Source: Candidatus Hodarchaeota archaeon (lineage in GTDB: Archaea > Asgardarchaeota > Heimdallarchaeia > Hodarchaeales > Hodarchaeaceae). Taken from it: DNA of 34,714 bases. Position numbers and translations under genes: made by a program. Below, one piece after another: positions 1 to 8,677 of the stretch; the first letter of the stretch is position 1, and each line of letters opens with the position of its first letter. The notes below the pieces were generated by a model. It was not told where the DNA came from. It ran no database searches and worked only from the letters and a program-made list of their open reading frames with translations. The stretch covers positions 1 through 34,714 of the forward strand of contig JAEOTM010000120.1 of assembly GCA_016839815.1 (NCBI GenBank), written 5' to 3'.

Positions 1-749
1 AACTGTTTACGTTTCATGCTCTTTTTGTCAAATAACGCAATTTTAGGAGGTGGGTAGGTGTTTTGGATCATTTGATTGACCAAATCTTGTGTTAGATGAG
101 GTATGGCATACTTAGCACACATATGGCCAATTGCATATTCGGAACTACTCATTTGCTTTGTAAATTTCTGAGGATAGTGATTTCCTCCGAAGCCTATACT
201 AGAAATCCAAGTTTTATTCTCATACAGATTATCAAAATCAGTCATATTGACTGCATCAGCAATTAAGCGACATGCCTCTAAATCAGCCCATTGGTCTTCT
301 GATGATCCAACCTCGATGTAAGTAATGGGATTTGGGGTGTAAGGCCCATGATGAGTGACTTCAATACTTGTTTCATACTCATACTGCAAATCATAGTTAT
401 CAGAAGAATGTAAATTAACTATATTTAGATAAAGTTGTTTTTGAATAAAAGAATTGCATTTAATAAGGGTATTATCTGTTCCCCCAAATTCGGCTTTAGA
501 AAAATTCCCAATAGGATGGAGTGTCAAGCTAGGCCTTAGACTCTTCGCTCTATGTCGTGATAGAAAGATGAGTGTATACGAATCATGCTCAATATGCGCA
601 GCAAGTTCGTCGTCAGCAAATATCGATTCCCCTTCTATCACAATAGTGTCCTCCTGCAGAGGTTGTTTGATGAACTTTAGAATATTCATACCTGCATTAT
701 CAATTCTACTTGCTAGTAATTGTATCTGGGGAGGGATTCTGTTTGGCAT
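1..749 (-). CDS. dtdA: D-aminoacyl-tRNA deacylase, archaeal/plant type (DtdA), 3' end beyond the window
   Basis: This gene runs off the left edge, so about 249 codons of its N-terminal and central part are visible. The family (DtdA/GEK1) hydrolyses D-amino acids from mischarged tRNAs in the cytoplasm. The family landmarks are clear: SRHR near residue 64, SLTLHPIGN near 74-82, THHGP at 132-136, YIEVGSSEDQW near 144-154, a GFGGNHY stretch near 187-192, and an AIGHMCAKY stretch near 206-214. The ATG at 749 lies 9 bases after the stop of the M28 peptidase gene and in the same frame, because that TGA (761-759) is also the in-frame stop just upstream. The two genes are therefore tightly coupled in one minus-strand operon. 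An archaeal-type deacylase supports an archaeal host. The C-terminus cannot be assessed. Confidence 0.9.
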   Translation of the reverse strand, partial: MPNRIPPQIQLLASRIDNAGMNILKFIKQPLQEDTIVIEGESIFADDELAAHIEHDSYTLIFLSRHRAKSLRPSLTLHPIGNFSKAEFGGTDNTLIKCNSFIQKQLYLNIVNLHSSDNYDLQYEYETSIEVTHHGPYTPNPITYIEVGSSEDQWADLEACRLIADAVNMTDFDNLYENKTWISSIGFGGNHYPQKFTKQMSSSEYAIGHMCAKYAIPHLTQDLVNQMIQNTYPPPKIALFDKKSMKRKQ

Positions 750-758
750 ATATACACG

Positions 759-2066
759 TCATCTACTTGAATTTGATGTTTCCTCAATCAAAACACTGAG
801 ATATGCAACCAGTAATTTCATTGCATCGAGAACTAAGGTTTTATTTACATTCGTCATGTTATCATTCTTTGAATGAATCATTTTGCTTCCATTGATTAAC
901 CAATTAGTACGATGACCGTCATATAGCCAATGAGCAAAATCTGATCCTGGATACATGAAATTTGATCCTTTAAGGTCAATATCTAGCTGTTCTGCTAATT
1001 CAATGAGTTGATCATTGAATTGTGTATCCAGCTTTGTTCTCAGGATTGGATTAATACCCTTCACATAAGCTATTGGAGGTTTTTCACCGATCATATCTAC
1101 AGAAATTACGTGAGTATTCTTGTCTATGGACGAATTTCTATGAAAAAAGGATGATCCTATTAATCCTGCTTCTTCTGCACCAAAAAATCCGAATGTAAAT
1201 CGAAAGTTATCTATATTTTGAGTTTTTAAATACCTAGCCAACTCTAATAGAATAGCTACACCTGTACCATCGTCAATAATACCGTGTGAATTATTTCCAC
1301 GAAAAATCCGCGAGATCATTAAGAACTCTAATGGTATAGCAAGTGTGAATAGTAAAATTACATAAAATGGAAAGAGTAAGTCAAAAATTTCCCACTCAAA
1401 AAAGAAATTTCCTAAATATTCGGTAGTATAGATTAAAGTAAATAGTAAAAACGAGATAAATCCTATTATTCCGATTATTTTTGAATATCTCATTGGAAGT
1501 TTAGAAGAAATTGAATCAAAATGAGCAGTAAAGAGAATTTGATGAGAGGCATCCTCTTGTCCAATTTCAGTAATAACATTTTGACTCGGGATTATCGTTT
1601 CTTTATCTTTCTCAGACAGGTCCTTATCTTTGATATTTTGTTCTAACTTCTCTAATTCTTTCCGTTTTCTCTTAAAGAAAAATTTCATTACAGATTCGAA
1701 TCTAAATATAACGAATAAAATAATTAATGGGAGAATAAAGGTAATTAGACTAATTAGTTTATTATTGTCTAAAAAGGTAAGGTTTAGCAGTGTAATAATT
1801 GCCCACAAAGCGATAACAAGTGGAATTCTAAAACTTGAAACCAACGACGACTTTTTGTGATGGAATTCTTGGATTATAGGTTTATATCCCAAAGTACTCA
1901 AAGTTGAAGCTATATATTTAGCAGCATTCTTATCCCCTAGGGTTCCAGCTCTTCTTGGAAAATCAAGCTGTTTTAGGTGAGAAAGGGGATCAATCCCTGA
2001 CCTAAAGATCTCATTGATCTTATCTTTGAGGGTATATTTTGAAGAGGGATGTAAAGTGGCATCCAT
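759..2066 (-). CDS. Membrane-embedded M28 family zinc metallopeptidase
   Basis: This is a 435-residue co-catalytic zinc peptidase related to aminopeptidases. Metal-site motifs are visible: AHFDS (His182, Asp184), GIIDDGTG (Asp265/266), the catalytic Glu pair in FFGAEEAG (298-299), Asp324 in SVDMIG, and His398 in MIHSKND. The fold is interrupted by membrane segments. A hydrophobic pair lies at about 80-121, and another pair at about 196-215 and 229-252, placed between the first zinc-binding motif and the DDGTG motif. A Lys/Glu-rich linker sits at 131-155. Insertion of helices inside the catalytic domain is unusual for M28. The substrate is unknown; peptide or N-terminal residue release at the membrane is inferred. 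It lies between nucleoside phosphorylase (17 bases upstream) and dtdA (9 bases downstream). Confidence 0.85.
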   Translation of the reverse strand: MDATLHPSSKYTLKDKINEIFRSGIDPLSHLKQLDFPRRAGTLGDKNAAKYIASTLSTLGYKPIIQEFHHKKSSLVSSFRIPLVIALWAIITLLNLTFLDNNKLISLITFILPLIILFVIFRFESVMKFFFKRKRKELEKLEQNIKDKDLSEKDKETIIPSQNVITEIGQEDASHQILFTAHFDSISSKLPMRYSKIIGIIGFISFLLFTLIYTTEYLGNFFFEWEIFDLLFPFYVILLFTLAIPLEFLMISRIFRGNNSHGIIDDGTGVAILLELARYLKTQNIDNFRFTFGFFGAEEAGLIGSSFFHRNSSIDKNTHVISVDMIGEKPPIAYVKGINPILRTKLDTQFNDQLIELAEQLDIDLKGSNFMYPGSDFAHWLYDGHRTNWLINGSKMIHSKNDNMTNVNKTLVLDAMKLLVAYLSVLIEETSNSSR

Positions 2067-2083
2067 ATAATCATCAACCGAAA

Positions 2084-2839
2084 TTATGATTCCATAACAT
2101 CAAGGAATTCAACTGCAGAAATTGCACACTTTATTGTATTTAGAACTCCTTGTTCAAATTTTTTGAGATTCTCCTCAACTGATCCTGTGTAAATACTATC
2201 TGGATCATTAAGATTACCATCTGAGGTTAAGATTGTACCAGTATGTACATTTTTAGTTAAACCAAAAATATAAAGAAGAGCTGATTCCATCTCGACACAC
2301 GTTCCACCAACTGTATTCCACTTCTTAAATTGGTTTTGATCTTCAGAATAGTATACATCAGATGTCCAAACTAATCCTGTGTGATAATTTATGTGCAAAT
2401 TGGTAGCTGCTTGACACAGAGCCTGAAAAACTGGTGGTGAAGCTACAGCAGGAACTTTTAATGAGGCAAATTTTGGAGAAGTTCCATCGTCTCGAATCGC
2501 TCCATAGGGAATATAGATGGAACCAATACCATACTCATCTCCAGGAAGTAAGGAACCTGTAGATCCAATTCTAATGAATATTCTGCCACCTGCACGATAA
2601 GCTTCTTCTAAAACAATAGCTGTACTTGGACATCCCATTCCTGTTGTTAGTACAGTAACTGGGATATTTTTTGAGGGAGTGACTCCCTTATAGGCAATTA
2701 GTCCTCTGTGTTCTGCGACTTTTTTTTCGTTTTTCAAATGAGAAGCAATAGTCGGGACTCTATCGGGATTCCCTGCTATAAAGCAAACTTGATCGACCTC
2801 TTGTACCTTGATGTGAGGTTGTAACGGTTTTTCAGACAT
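2084..2839 (-). CDS. Nucleoside phosphorylase (uridine phosphorylase-like, PNP/UDP family)
   Basis: The protein of about 251 residues belongs to the PNP_UDP_1 family, which cleaves nucleosides with phosphate to ribose 1-phosphate and free base. Visible family features are the GNPDR loop near the N-terminus (phosphate site), a TTGMGCPST stretch, RIGSTGSL in the middle, and the VEMESALLY segment near the C-terminal third (ribose binding). Uridine phosphorylase is the closest type by motif layout, but base specificity cannot be fixed from sequence. I chose the ATG at 2839 because AAGGA lies about 7 bases ahead. An ATG at 2854 is the alternative and would suit a leaderless transcript from the TATA-like ACTTATAATG at 2878-2887. 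It is the first gene of the operon with the peptidase and dtdA. Confidence 0.87.
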   Translation of the reverse strand: MSEKPLQPHIKVQEVDQVCFIAGNPDRVPTIASHLKNEKKVAEHRGLIAYKGVTPSKNIPVTVLTTGMGCPSTAIVLEEAYRAGGRIFIRIGSTGSLLPGDEYGIGSIYIPYGAIRDDGTSPKFASLKVPAVASPPVFQALCQAATNLHINYHTGLVWTSDVYYSEDQNQFKKWNTVGGTCVEMESALLYIFGLTKNVHTGTILTSDGNLNDPDSIYTGSVEENLKKFEQGVLNTIKCAISAVEFLDVMES

Positions 2840-2854
2840 AGGAATTTCCTTCAT

Positions 2855-3016
2855 AAGATTTAGTTGATTCTAAAACATTATAAGTGATAATTGGTAGATT
2901 AGAAGGAAGAAATAAGAATTTTAGCTTCAAAAAAACAAACCTACAAATCCAGAAGAAATTAAAATATACACTCATTATTTGTACATTAATTGAATAATCT
3001 CTTAGAGGTATGATGT
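2855..3016. promoter_or_regulatory. Divergent promoter region between nucleoside phosphorylase and nitrilase
   Basis: AT-rich spacer between two divergent genes. A minus-strand TATA-like element (ACTTATAATG, 2878-2887) lies about 25 bases before the phosphorylase start region. A plus-strand element (AAAATATA, 2961-2968) would start transcription near 2990, leaving a leader of about 25 bases with AGAGGT ahead of the nitrilase ATG. Start sites are inferred from archaeal TATA spacing. Confidence 0.45.
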
Positions 3017-3943
3017 ATGGTTCGTATTGCGGGGATACAAATAGCTCCCATTGTATTAAATAGTCAGAAGACATGGGAGAAGCTGAGTGACTTCATTAGA
3101 GAAGCATGCGATCAAGAAGCTCAATTAGTCTCATGGGGGGAAACTCTGATCCCAGGATATCCATTTTGGCCTTCTCCCACTGGAGGTGCAAAATGGAATG
3201 ATTCCGATCAAAAAAAGACATATAGTACATATTGGCATGAAGCTTTGGATCTAACAAATTCATCAATACTACGAGAAATGCAGAATCTAGCAAAAGAATT
3301 AAAGGTTATGATGATGGGAGGAATAGCAGAAAAATCCAGTGGATCTACATACTGTACACTAATAACAATTGATGATAATGGAAAATTAATTAACAGACAT
3401 AGGAAAATCAAACCAACCTACGAAGAACGCTTGATATGGGCTGATGGGGATGCAAAAGGACTTGTAACTGTACCTTTTCAAAGCTATAAAATAGGAGGCT
3501 TAAATTGTTGGGAAAATTGGATCCCCTATGCTAGAGCTGCTCTACATCGTCAAAATGAAATGCTTCATATAGCTGTTTGGCCTGGAAGTGATGGTTTAAC
3601 CAAAGATATTACACGATTCATGGCTTTAGAGGGTCGCTATTGGGTAATTTCGGTTTCAGGCTTATTAAGGACAGAAGATTTAGTTAATTTATCTGAAACT
3701 GATTTTCCTGTTAAAAAATATTTAGATTTAGAGAATAATCAACCTAAATATTGGCAAAATGGAGGGACTGTAGTCGCGGATCCTAAAGGTAGACTCATCA
3801 ATGACCCCTTAATCGAGAAAGAAGGGATAGTTTACGCGGATATCAATTTTCGGGAAGTAATCGAAGAAAGAATGAATTTTGATTATTCTGGTCATTATTC
3901 TCGTTTTGATATCTTTAATGAACCTATGAATCAGGGAAAATGA
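3017..3943 (+). CDS. Nitrilase / carbon-nitrogen hydrolase
   Basis: This 308-residue protein carries the complete Glu-Lys-Cys triad of the nitrilase superfamily: Glu42 in GETLIPGYPFW, Lys132 in RKIKPTYEER, and Cys164 in GLNCWENW. The combination GETLIPGYP with NCWEN and the AVWPG segment is characteristic of true nitrilases (nitrile to carboxylate plus ammonia) rather than the amidase or NAD-synthetase branches. Length is within the usual range. The protein looks cytoplasmic, with no signal peptide. AGAGGT sits about 7 bases before the ATG. It is a single gene reading away from the phosphorylase operon and facing the minus-strand genes below 5539. The natural nitrile substrate cannot be inferred. 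Confidence 0.88.
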   Translation: MVRIAGIQIAPIVLNSQKTWEKLSDFIREACDQEAQLVSWGETLIPGYPFWPSPTGGAKWNDSDQKKTYSTYWHEALDLTNSSILREMQNLAKELKVMMMGGIAEKSSGSTYCTLITIDDNGKLINRHRKIKPTYEERLIWADGDAKGLVTVPFQSYKIGGLNCWENWIPYARAALHRQNEMLHIAVWPGSDGLTKDITRFMALEGRYWVISVSGLLRTEDLVNLSETDFPVKKYLDLENNQPKYWQNGGTVVADPKGRLINDPLIEKEGIVYADINFREVIEERMNFDYSGHYSRFDIFNEPMNQGK

Positions 3944-3974
3944 GTCATTAATGTCTTCGCAAGTAAGTTCTAAT

Positions 3975-4154
3975 TCAATGACCTTTTTGACGATGTTCTT
4001 TCAATAATTCCTTTGCAATAGTCAAATAATTAATAATGTCCGTCGCAATTTGACTTTGAGCTAGTTGGTGGTTTAGATGGGACTTTAATTTAGGATTTGA
4101 CTGTGAATTAGAATTGGGAGACATTTTAAGAATCACATAACCTTTGCTCATCAT
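3975..4154 (-). CDS. Small hypothetical protein, 59 residues
   Basis: A short ORF begins 11 bases after the stop of the unknown gene at 4166-4633, with tandem ATG codons at 4154 and 4151 and a third in-frame ATG at 4124. The N-terminal part is Ser/Asn/Gln-rich. The C-terminal half (from about HLNHQLAQ to the end) would form an amphipathic helix ending in a basic EHRQKGH tail. No known family is recognised. Its tight spacing and shared strand suggest cotranscription with the upstream gene. The Shine-Dalgarno sequence is weak, so translation is uncertain. Confidence 0.4.
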   Translation of the reverse strand: MMSKGYVILKMSPNSNSQSNPKLKSHLNHQLAQSQIATDIINYLTIAKELLKEHRQKGH

Positions 4155-4165
4155 AGAAACTCGCT

Positions 4166-4633
4166 TTAATTGTCATTCTCATTATTTGTCTCTGCAACAA
4201 TATTTTCCAGCTTATCTAATAGCTCCTGTGCTTGTTCTTCTCTTTTCATCATTTCTTCAGCAAAGAATTTAACAATTTCAGGGAGATCAGAAACTAACTG
4301 GAATTGAACTTTTGAGGGTAACTCAATGAATTTTAGATTTTTACCCTTTCTAAGGCGTGGTAAATAATTGGATTTTACATCGGGAGGATAAGCTTTTAGG
4401 ATCCATAATCCTGATGAATCTAAAGCCAATACTACTGATCGTTCAGCCTCACCTTGATATTCCAGTGTAATGTATTGAACTACTTCACCATCTCTACCAA
4501 AATAAATTGGATCAAAACTACCTTCAACTTTCAAATACTCATCTGCAAATTCATTAAATGTTGAAACCAATCGTTCAGTTATTCGACTTATATTCACACT
4601 TCTCTCCTGCAAGTATCTTATGTCTTTTTGCAT
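4166..4633 (-). CDS. Uncharacterised protein with C-terminal coiled-coil tail
   Basis: I do not recognise this 155-residue protein. It is soluble with mixed alpha/beta predicted character. The N-terminal helix (ISRITERLVSTFNEF) leads into an aromatic-rich central part (DPIYFGRD, QYITLEYQGE), then a basic PRLRKGKNLKF segment. The Glu/Lys-rich C-terminal helix (about EEMMKREEQAQELLDKLE) is likely a coiled coil. I prefer the ATG at 4633 because AAGGAT lies 8 bases before it; an in-frame ATG at 4642 is the alternative. A perfect 24-bp palindrome sits just upstream, so the gene is probably under tight, possibly self-regulated, control. A 59-codon ORF follows directly. Confidence 0.65.
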   Translation of the reverse strand: MQKDIRYLQERSVNISRITERLVSTFNEFADEYLKVEGSFDPIYFGRDGEVVQYITLEYQGEAERSVVLALDSSGLWILKAYPPDVKSNYLPRLRKGKNLKFIELPSKVQFQLVSDLPEIVKFFAEEMMKREEQAQELLDKLENIVAETNNENDN

Positions 4634-4647
4634 GATAATCATCCTTA

Positions 4648-4671
4648 TTCAAATAAGATATCTTATTTGAA
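4648..4671. promoter_or_regulatory. Perfect 24-bp palindrome, candidate operator
   Basis: The half-site TTCAAATAAGAT is followed immediately by its exact reverse complement. It lies 15 bases ahead of the ATG at 4633, where transcription would start if the minus-strand TATA-like element at 4684-4693 is used. A 12-base direct repeat, CATCCTTATTCA, occurs at 4640-4651 and 4676-4687, straddling the palindrome. Binding there would block initiation. Confidence 0.55.
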
Positions 4672-4744
4672 CAAACATCCTTATTCATATAAATACCTTT
4701 CTAGAGCTAAGAGTCTAACACAAGGATAATGAGTAGAATAGTAT

Positions 4745-5539
4745 TTAATTCTTAAAAGGAGTCATACCAAGTTTACTACGTAGAAATAAGACTGCGTTTG
4801 ATAATAAGAAAATGTTCAGAACGTATGTAACATCAATGAGATAGCCAAGATTAATTTTACTGGTTCCATATTGATCATTACCAATAAGCGTGTCTGAGAA
4901 CACAAACAAACCAGTCGCGATGATCATTAACCACCGAAATAATCCTGAACGACGATTATAAATTAGACCAAACCAAGAGATACATGCCATAATTCCAATA
5001 GCGACTACATAAGGGACAACTATCAGTGAATCTACATCACTATAAACTAAGACAAGGTAGATCGTGGGTATTAAAATCACCCATAGAAAAAGAGCTATAA
5101 CTATCTTTCTGAACGCTCCAGGATTAATTCGATACTTTAAGGGATTCACTGTTATTATTCCGGAGAAAGCTACAATTAAACAGAATTGCATGAGTAAATA
5201 AACCAGCATACCATAGATAAAATTCGAGTGTATTGTAATCGTGGCAATTAATCCAACTAACATGGAAACTACCATCCAATTCAAATAACGAGTTGGATTT
5301 AATTCATAAGCTTTCAATGGATTAGATTCAATCATTATTTGATTAACTCGTTTACTATCTAGTGAATAAAATCTGATGATCAATGTTGAAAGTACTACAA
5401 ATAAGCTTGCAAGCCAAGAAACTTCTACAATTTTTTCCCCTTGATCTATAACAATATATTCCGAGAAAAGAACTGTTAAAAATCCGATACTACCCAAAAT
5501 AAATGGGATTAGAAACCTACTTGATCGATACTGACTCAT
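4745..5539 (-). CDS. YhhN/TMEM86-like integral membrane protein
   Basis: This 264-residue protein is almost entirely membrane, with about eight hydrophobic helices. The C-terminal part carries a pattern typical of the YhhN family: a GLFVFSDTLIG segment followed by a TYVLNIFLLSNAVLF helix, preceded by a short basic loop (NRRSGLF). Characterised YhhN members (TMEM86) are lysoplasmalogenases that cleave the vinyl-ether bond of lysoplasmalogens. Whether an archaeal relative acts on ether lipids is not known. GGAG lies shortly before the ATG, and a TATA-like ATATATTTATA stretch at about 5577-5590 fits a promoter. It looks monocistronic. The family call rests on a short motif and topology, so it is moderate. 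Confidence 0.55.
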   Translation of the reverse strand: MSQYRSSRFLIPFILGSIGFLTVLFSEYIVIDQGEKIVEVSWLASLFVVLSTLIIRFYSLDSKRVNQIMIESNPLKAYELNPTRYLNWMVVSMLVGLIATITIHSNFIYGMLVYLLMQFCLIVAFSGIITVNPLKYRINPGAFRKIVIALFLWVILIPTIYLVLVYSDVDSLIVVPYVVAIGIMACISWFGLIYNRRSGLFRWLMIIATGLFVFSDTLIGNDQYGTSKINLGYLIDVTYVLNIFLLSNAVLFLRSKLGMTPFKN

Positions 5540-5619
5540 ATTTTCAGCTCCAGAATAACGTTAGATTTACATAAACTGTCTATAAATATATCCCCCTTAA
5601 ATGAATATAGAAAGATACT

Positions 5620-5661
5620 ATCGTAGAAGAAGAAAAAGTAGTACTAGTAGAACTAGTACTG
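5620..5661 (-). terminator. Hairpin with T-rich tail after the SDH operon
   Basis: AGTACTAGT (5640-5648), loop AGA, then ACTAGTACT (5652-5660) form a perfect 9-bp stem starting 19 bases after the sdhB stop. On the minus strand it is followed by a T-rich run (5637 down to about 5626). Archaeal termination depends mainly on the U-rich tract; the hairpin may stabilise the mRNA 3' end. Confidence 0.55.
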
Positions 5662-5678
5662 AAAATTTTAAATTTTGA

Positions 5679-6422
5679 TCAGCCTCGTGACCAGAATTTG
5701 AATGCTTGTTTTGTAGCCTGTCGCTTCAGTGTTTGAATCGCTTCTTTGGGATTAAGTTCCTTTGGACAAGCCTCCACACAATTGAAAGCAGTGTGACACC
5801 TGTAAACACCATCTTCACTGGTAACTCGTTTTAAACGTGCTCTTCGATCTTCATCCCTTGTATCATTGGCAAACCTGAAAGCTTTGAGTAGCGCTCCTGG
5901 ACCTAAATAGTTGGTATCAGTCCATACAGAAACACAAGATGAATGACATGCTCCACAAAGAATACATTTCGTCGCTTCTTCGATTATATGAAAATCATCT
6001 GGACTCTGGAGAATTTCTGTTTCTGGATCTTTTGAATGATCACGTTTAAGATAGGGATCAATAGCTAGAAGCTTCTCATAGAATTGAGACATGTCTACGA
6101 CGAGATCTTTGATCACTGGATATGATGGGAGTGGTTCAAGCTTAATCACCTTTTTCTTAAGCTGTAGAACCAAAGTTTCACATGCTAATTCATACTTATT
6201 GTTCACAAGAAGGGCACATGATCCACAGACACCTGCTCGACAATTATATCGCATCGCGATCGAACCATCTTGTTTGGCAATAAGCTCCTGAATTGCAATT
6301 AGAACCGTAGTACCCTCATTACATTCTAATTCATAAGAATCCCAGTAAGGTTTATCATCAACAACAGGATTGAAGCGTTTGATTTTGAATGTTAATACTT
6401 TAGTTTCTTTAGTTGAACTCAT
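5679..6422 (-). CDS. sdhB: Succinate dehydrogenase/fumarate reductase iron-sulfur subunit
   Basis: This 247-residue electron-transfer subunit of complex II has all the expected cluster ligands. The N-terminal [2Fe-2S] ferredoxin domain uses Cys61, Cys66, Cys69 (CRAGVCGSC) and Cys81. The C-terminal domain has CILCGACHSSC (Cys153, 156, 159, 163), then Cys209, Cys215 and Cys219 (RCHTAFNCVEACPKELNP), which supply one [4Fe-4S] and one [3Fe-4S] cluster as in canonical SdhB. It passes electrons from the SdhA flavin to quinone at the membrane subunits. GAGGTG precedes the ATG, which lies 9 bases after the sdhA stop. It is the last gene of the C-D-A-B operon. Length is normal and nothing appears truncated. 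Confidence 0.96.
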   Translation of the reverse strand: MSSTKETKVLTFKIKRFNPVVDDKPYWDSYELECNEGTTVLIAIQELIAKQDGSIAMRYNCRAGVCGSCALLVNNKYELACETLVLQLKKKVIKLEPLPSYPVIKDLVVDMSQFYEKLLAIDPYLKRDHSKDPETEILQSPDDFHIIEEATKCILCGACHSSCVSVWTDTNYLGPGALLKAFRFANDTRDEDRRARLKRVTSEDGVYRCHTAFNCVEACPKELNPKEAIQTLKRQATKQAFKFWSRG

Positions 6423-6431
6423 GATAACACC

Positions 6432-8150
6432 TCAGTACTTCCTCTCTTCAGGTTGCCATTTTGTGATCTGGACATCCTGATACCTTAGCTTTCCTACACC
6501 ATTTTCGAAATTGACTAAAGAGTGCTTTAAGAAGTTTTCATCATCTCTTTTTAGATGATCTAAACGCCAATGACTTCCACGACATTCTTTTCTAGCCAGA
6601 GCTCCCATACAAATTGCTTCTGATTCATCAAGCATTCCCTTGAGAGCAAATACCCACTCTAATTCTCTGTTATATTGTCTAACTTTTGATTTCAAATAGA
6701 CACCCTCATTGAATCGCTTTTTCAGGGCTCTAATGTTGTCGAGAGCTTTTTGGAGTTGTTCTTCCTTTCGATAGACAAAAACATTTAGCTTCATGACAGC
6801 TCGCATCTCTTCCATAATTTCAAAAGGATCATTCTTACCTTCACCACTGTACCAAAAGTCCACTTCTTCTTGTTGCTTTTTATAAGCGTCAAAGATAGAA
6901 TATTGAGCATCAGGTACAGGTGGATTATCTTTGACATACTTAGCTGCTTCTAAACCAGCTACTTTGCCAAAAACAGCACAACCCAAAAGAGAATTTCCTC
7001 CAAGTCGGTTAGCACCATGAACTGAAATACAAGCGCCTTCTCCAGTGGCATAAAAACCAGCTAATTCCTGACTGGCACAGTTTTCATCAACATGGATACC
7101 ACCCATCAAATAGTGGAATCCAGGTTGTACAGGGATTGGATCTTTTACCATATCTTGACCAGAGAAGCGTAAGGCCAACTCACGAATTTGGGGCAAACGT
7201 TCAAGAATTTGTGATTCTGGGAGATGAGTTAAATCCAGATGGACATATCCGTTTTCCTTTGTCCCATAACCTCTACCTTCCAATACTTCCTGATAAATTG
7301 AACGAGACACAATATCTCTAGGAGCTAATTCCATCTTTTCAGGTGCGTACTTTTCCATAAAGCGCTCACCCTTATTGTTTCGAAGGTAACCACCTTCTCC
7401 ACGGGCAGCCTCACTAATAAGAACGTTATTCCCATACAATGATGTAGGATGAAATTGAATGAATTCCATATCTTTCATTGCAACTCCAGCCCATGCGGCA
7501 ACGGCAATTCCAAATCCTGTACAATTAAGAGCATTAGAAGTAGCCCCATAAATTTGGCCAGCTCCGCCTATGGCAAAAACTACTGCGTCACATTCCCACA
7601 TCTCAAGCTCTCCTGTGACAAAATTCAAGGCAACTAATCCTGTGACTTTTTTGTCCTTTGTCGCAACGCGTACGACAAAGCGATCCTCATATACTGGAAC
7701 TCCCAATTTTTCAGATCTTTCCCAGAGTACGTGAATAACAGAATGTCCTGTTCTATCAGCAGCAAAACATGTACGGGGGTAACCTGCGCCACCAAATGGA
7801 CGTTGACCAATTTTCCCATCTTCAAATCGTGAAAATGGACAACCCCAATGCTCTAGCTCATAAATTGTTTCTTTAGCTAATCCAATCATCTTGATAACTG
7901 CTGGTTGATCGGCTAAATAATCAGAACCTTTGACAGTATCAAAAGCATGTCTTTCAACAGAATCATCTTTCGATTCAGGTGCATTCCCTAACGGTGCATT
8001 AATACCACCCTGTGCAGCCACGCTGTGACTTCTCACTGGTTGACATATTGAAATTACCGCACAATCTACTCCGCTCTCTTTTGCTGCAATAGCAGCTCGC
8101 ATTCCTGCTAAACCAGATCCAACGACTAATACTGAATGTTTTTTAATCAT
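6432..8150 (-). CDS. sdhA: Succinate dehydrogenase/fumarate reductase flavoprotein subunit
   Basis: This 572-residue flavoprotein oxidises succinate to fumarate (or the reverse) on the cytoplasmic face of the membrane. The N-terminal dinucleotide-binding motif is [10 protein letters not shown] (11-20). His42 in [11 protein letters not shown] matches the histidine that carries covalent FAD. Further family signatures are [21 protein letters not shown], the active-site arginine region [10 protein letters not shown], and [13 protein letters not shown] for FAD binding. The C-terminal helical domain and the [19 protein letters not shown] stretch are typical of SdhA. Length is normal. It starts 6 bases after sdhD. 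Direction of catalysis in vivo cannot be read from sequence, but the accompanying quinone-type membrane subunits favour succinate:quinone oxidoreductase. Confidence 0.97.
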   Translation of the reverse strand: MIKKHSVLVVGSGLAGMRAAIAAKESGVDCAVISICQPVRSHSVAAQGGINAPLGNAPESKDDSVERHAFDTVKGSDYLADQPAVIKMIGLAKETIYELEHWGCPFSRFEDGKIGQRPFGGAGYPRTCFAADRTGHSVIHVLWERSEKLGVPVYEDRFVVRVATKDKKVTGLVALNFVTGELEMWECDAVVFAIGGAGQIYGATSNALNCTGFGIAVAAWAGVAMKDMEFIQFHPTSLYGNNVLISEAARGEGGYLRNNKGERFMEKYAPEKMELAPRDIVSRSIYQEVLEGRGYGTKENGYVHLDLTHLPESQILERLPQIRELALRFSGQDMVKDPIPVQPGFHYLMGGIHVDENCASQELAGFYATGEGACISVHGANRLGGNSLLGCAVFGKVAGLEAAKYVKDNPPVPDAQYSIFDAYKKQQEEVDFWYSGEGKNDPFEIMEEMRAVMKLNVFVYRKEEQLQKALDNIRALKKRFNEGVYLKSKVRQYNRELEWVFALKGMLDESEAICMGALARKECRGSHWRLDHLKRDDENFLKHSLVNFENGVGKLRYQDVQITKWQPEERKY

Positions 8151-8156
8151 GGTTAT

Positions 8157-8672
8157 TCACTCTCCAGCTAAAACTATCTCTGGAACAATCATTATGAGAT
8201 ACATGGCTAAAATCCAAGAGATAATACCAAGGATAAACAATATCCAGAAAACCTGTTTTTGTTTCCGAATTCCAATTCCTAGATCAAAGAGAACTACACG
8301 TATTCCATTATACCCGTGATAAACTAATGCAGCTAATAGAGCTGCATCAATCAAAAAAGAAAATCGGAGCATACTTTCTACTACATCAGGAAAACCCATT
8401 CCCTCAACGAGAGAAGAGCCCATTGCAGATGTTATACTATTATAGAGTAAACCAGGTGTTTCAAAACCAAGGAATGTGTCCAACATCATCGTTCCAATAA
8501 TACCAAAATGTATGAAAACGTACATTATGAGAAACAGACCTGTTAATCGTTGAGCTAACCAAGAATACATCCCAATACCACGGGAGAAAGGATTAAACCA
8601 ACGATAGAACTTAGAACCATGGCTATCCGTTTCAACCTGAGTTTGGTGTACAATTTGTTCAGTTTCTGACAT
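8157..8672 (-). CDS. sdhD: Succinate dehydrogenase membrane anchor subunit D
   Basis: This 171-residue anchor has a polar N-terminus and three hydrophobic helices (about 38-62, 104-125, 141-165). The opening YSWLAQRLTGLFLIMY carries the Arg/Ser pattern of the SdhC/D fold. His55 (VFIHFG) and His119 (VYHGYNGIR) are suited to heme b ligation. The ATG at 8672 is preferred because AGGGTGA lies 6 bases ahead; a GTG at 8681 overlapping the sdhC stop would add three residues. With sdhC it forms a two-subunit, six-helix anchor, as in archaeal type A succinate:quinone reductases. Confidence 0.88.
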   Translation of the reverse strand: MSETEQIVHQTQVETDSHGSKFYRWFNPFSRGIGMYSWLAQRLTGLFLIMYVFIHFGIIGTMMLDTFLGFETPGLLYNSITSAMGSSLVEGMGFPDVVESMLRFSFLIDAALLAALVYHGYNGIRVVLFDLGIGIRKQKQVFWILFILGIISWILAMYLIMIVPEIVLAGE

Positions 8673-8677
8673 GTGTT

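Noticed and set aside
454..876. Plus-strand open frame of 140 codons
   Set aside because: It lies antisense to dtdA and the end of the peptidase gene, both of which carry clear family motifs.
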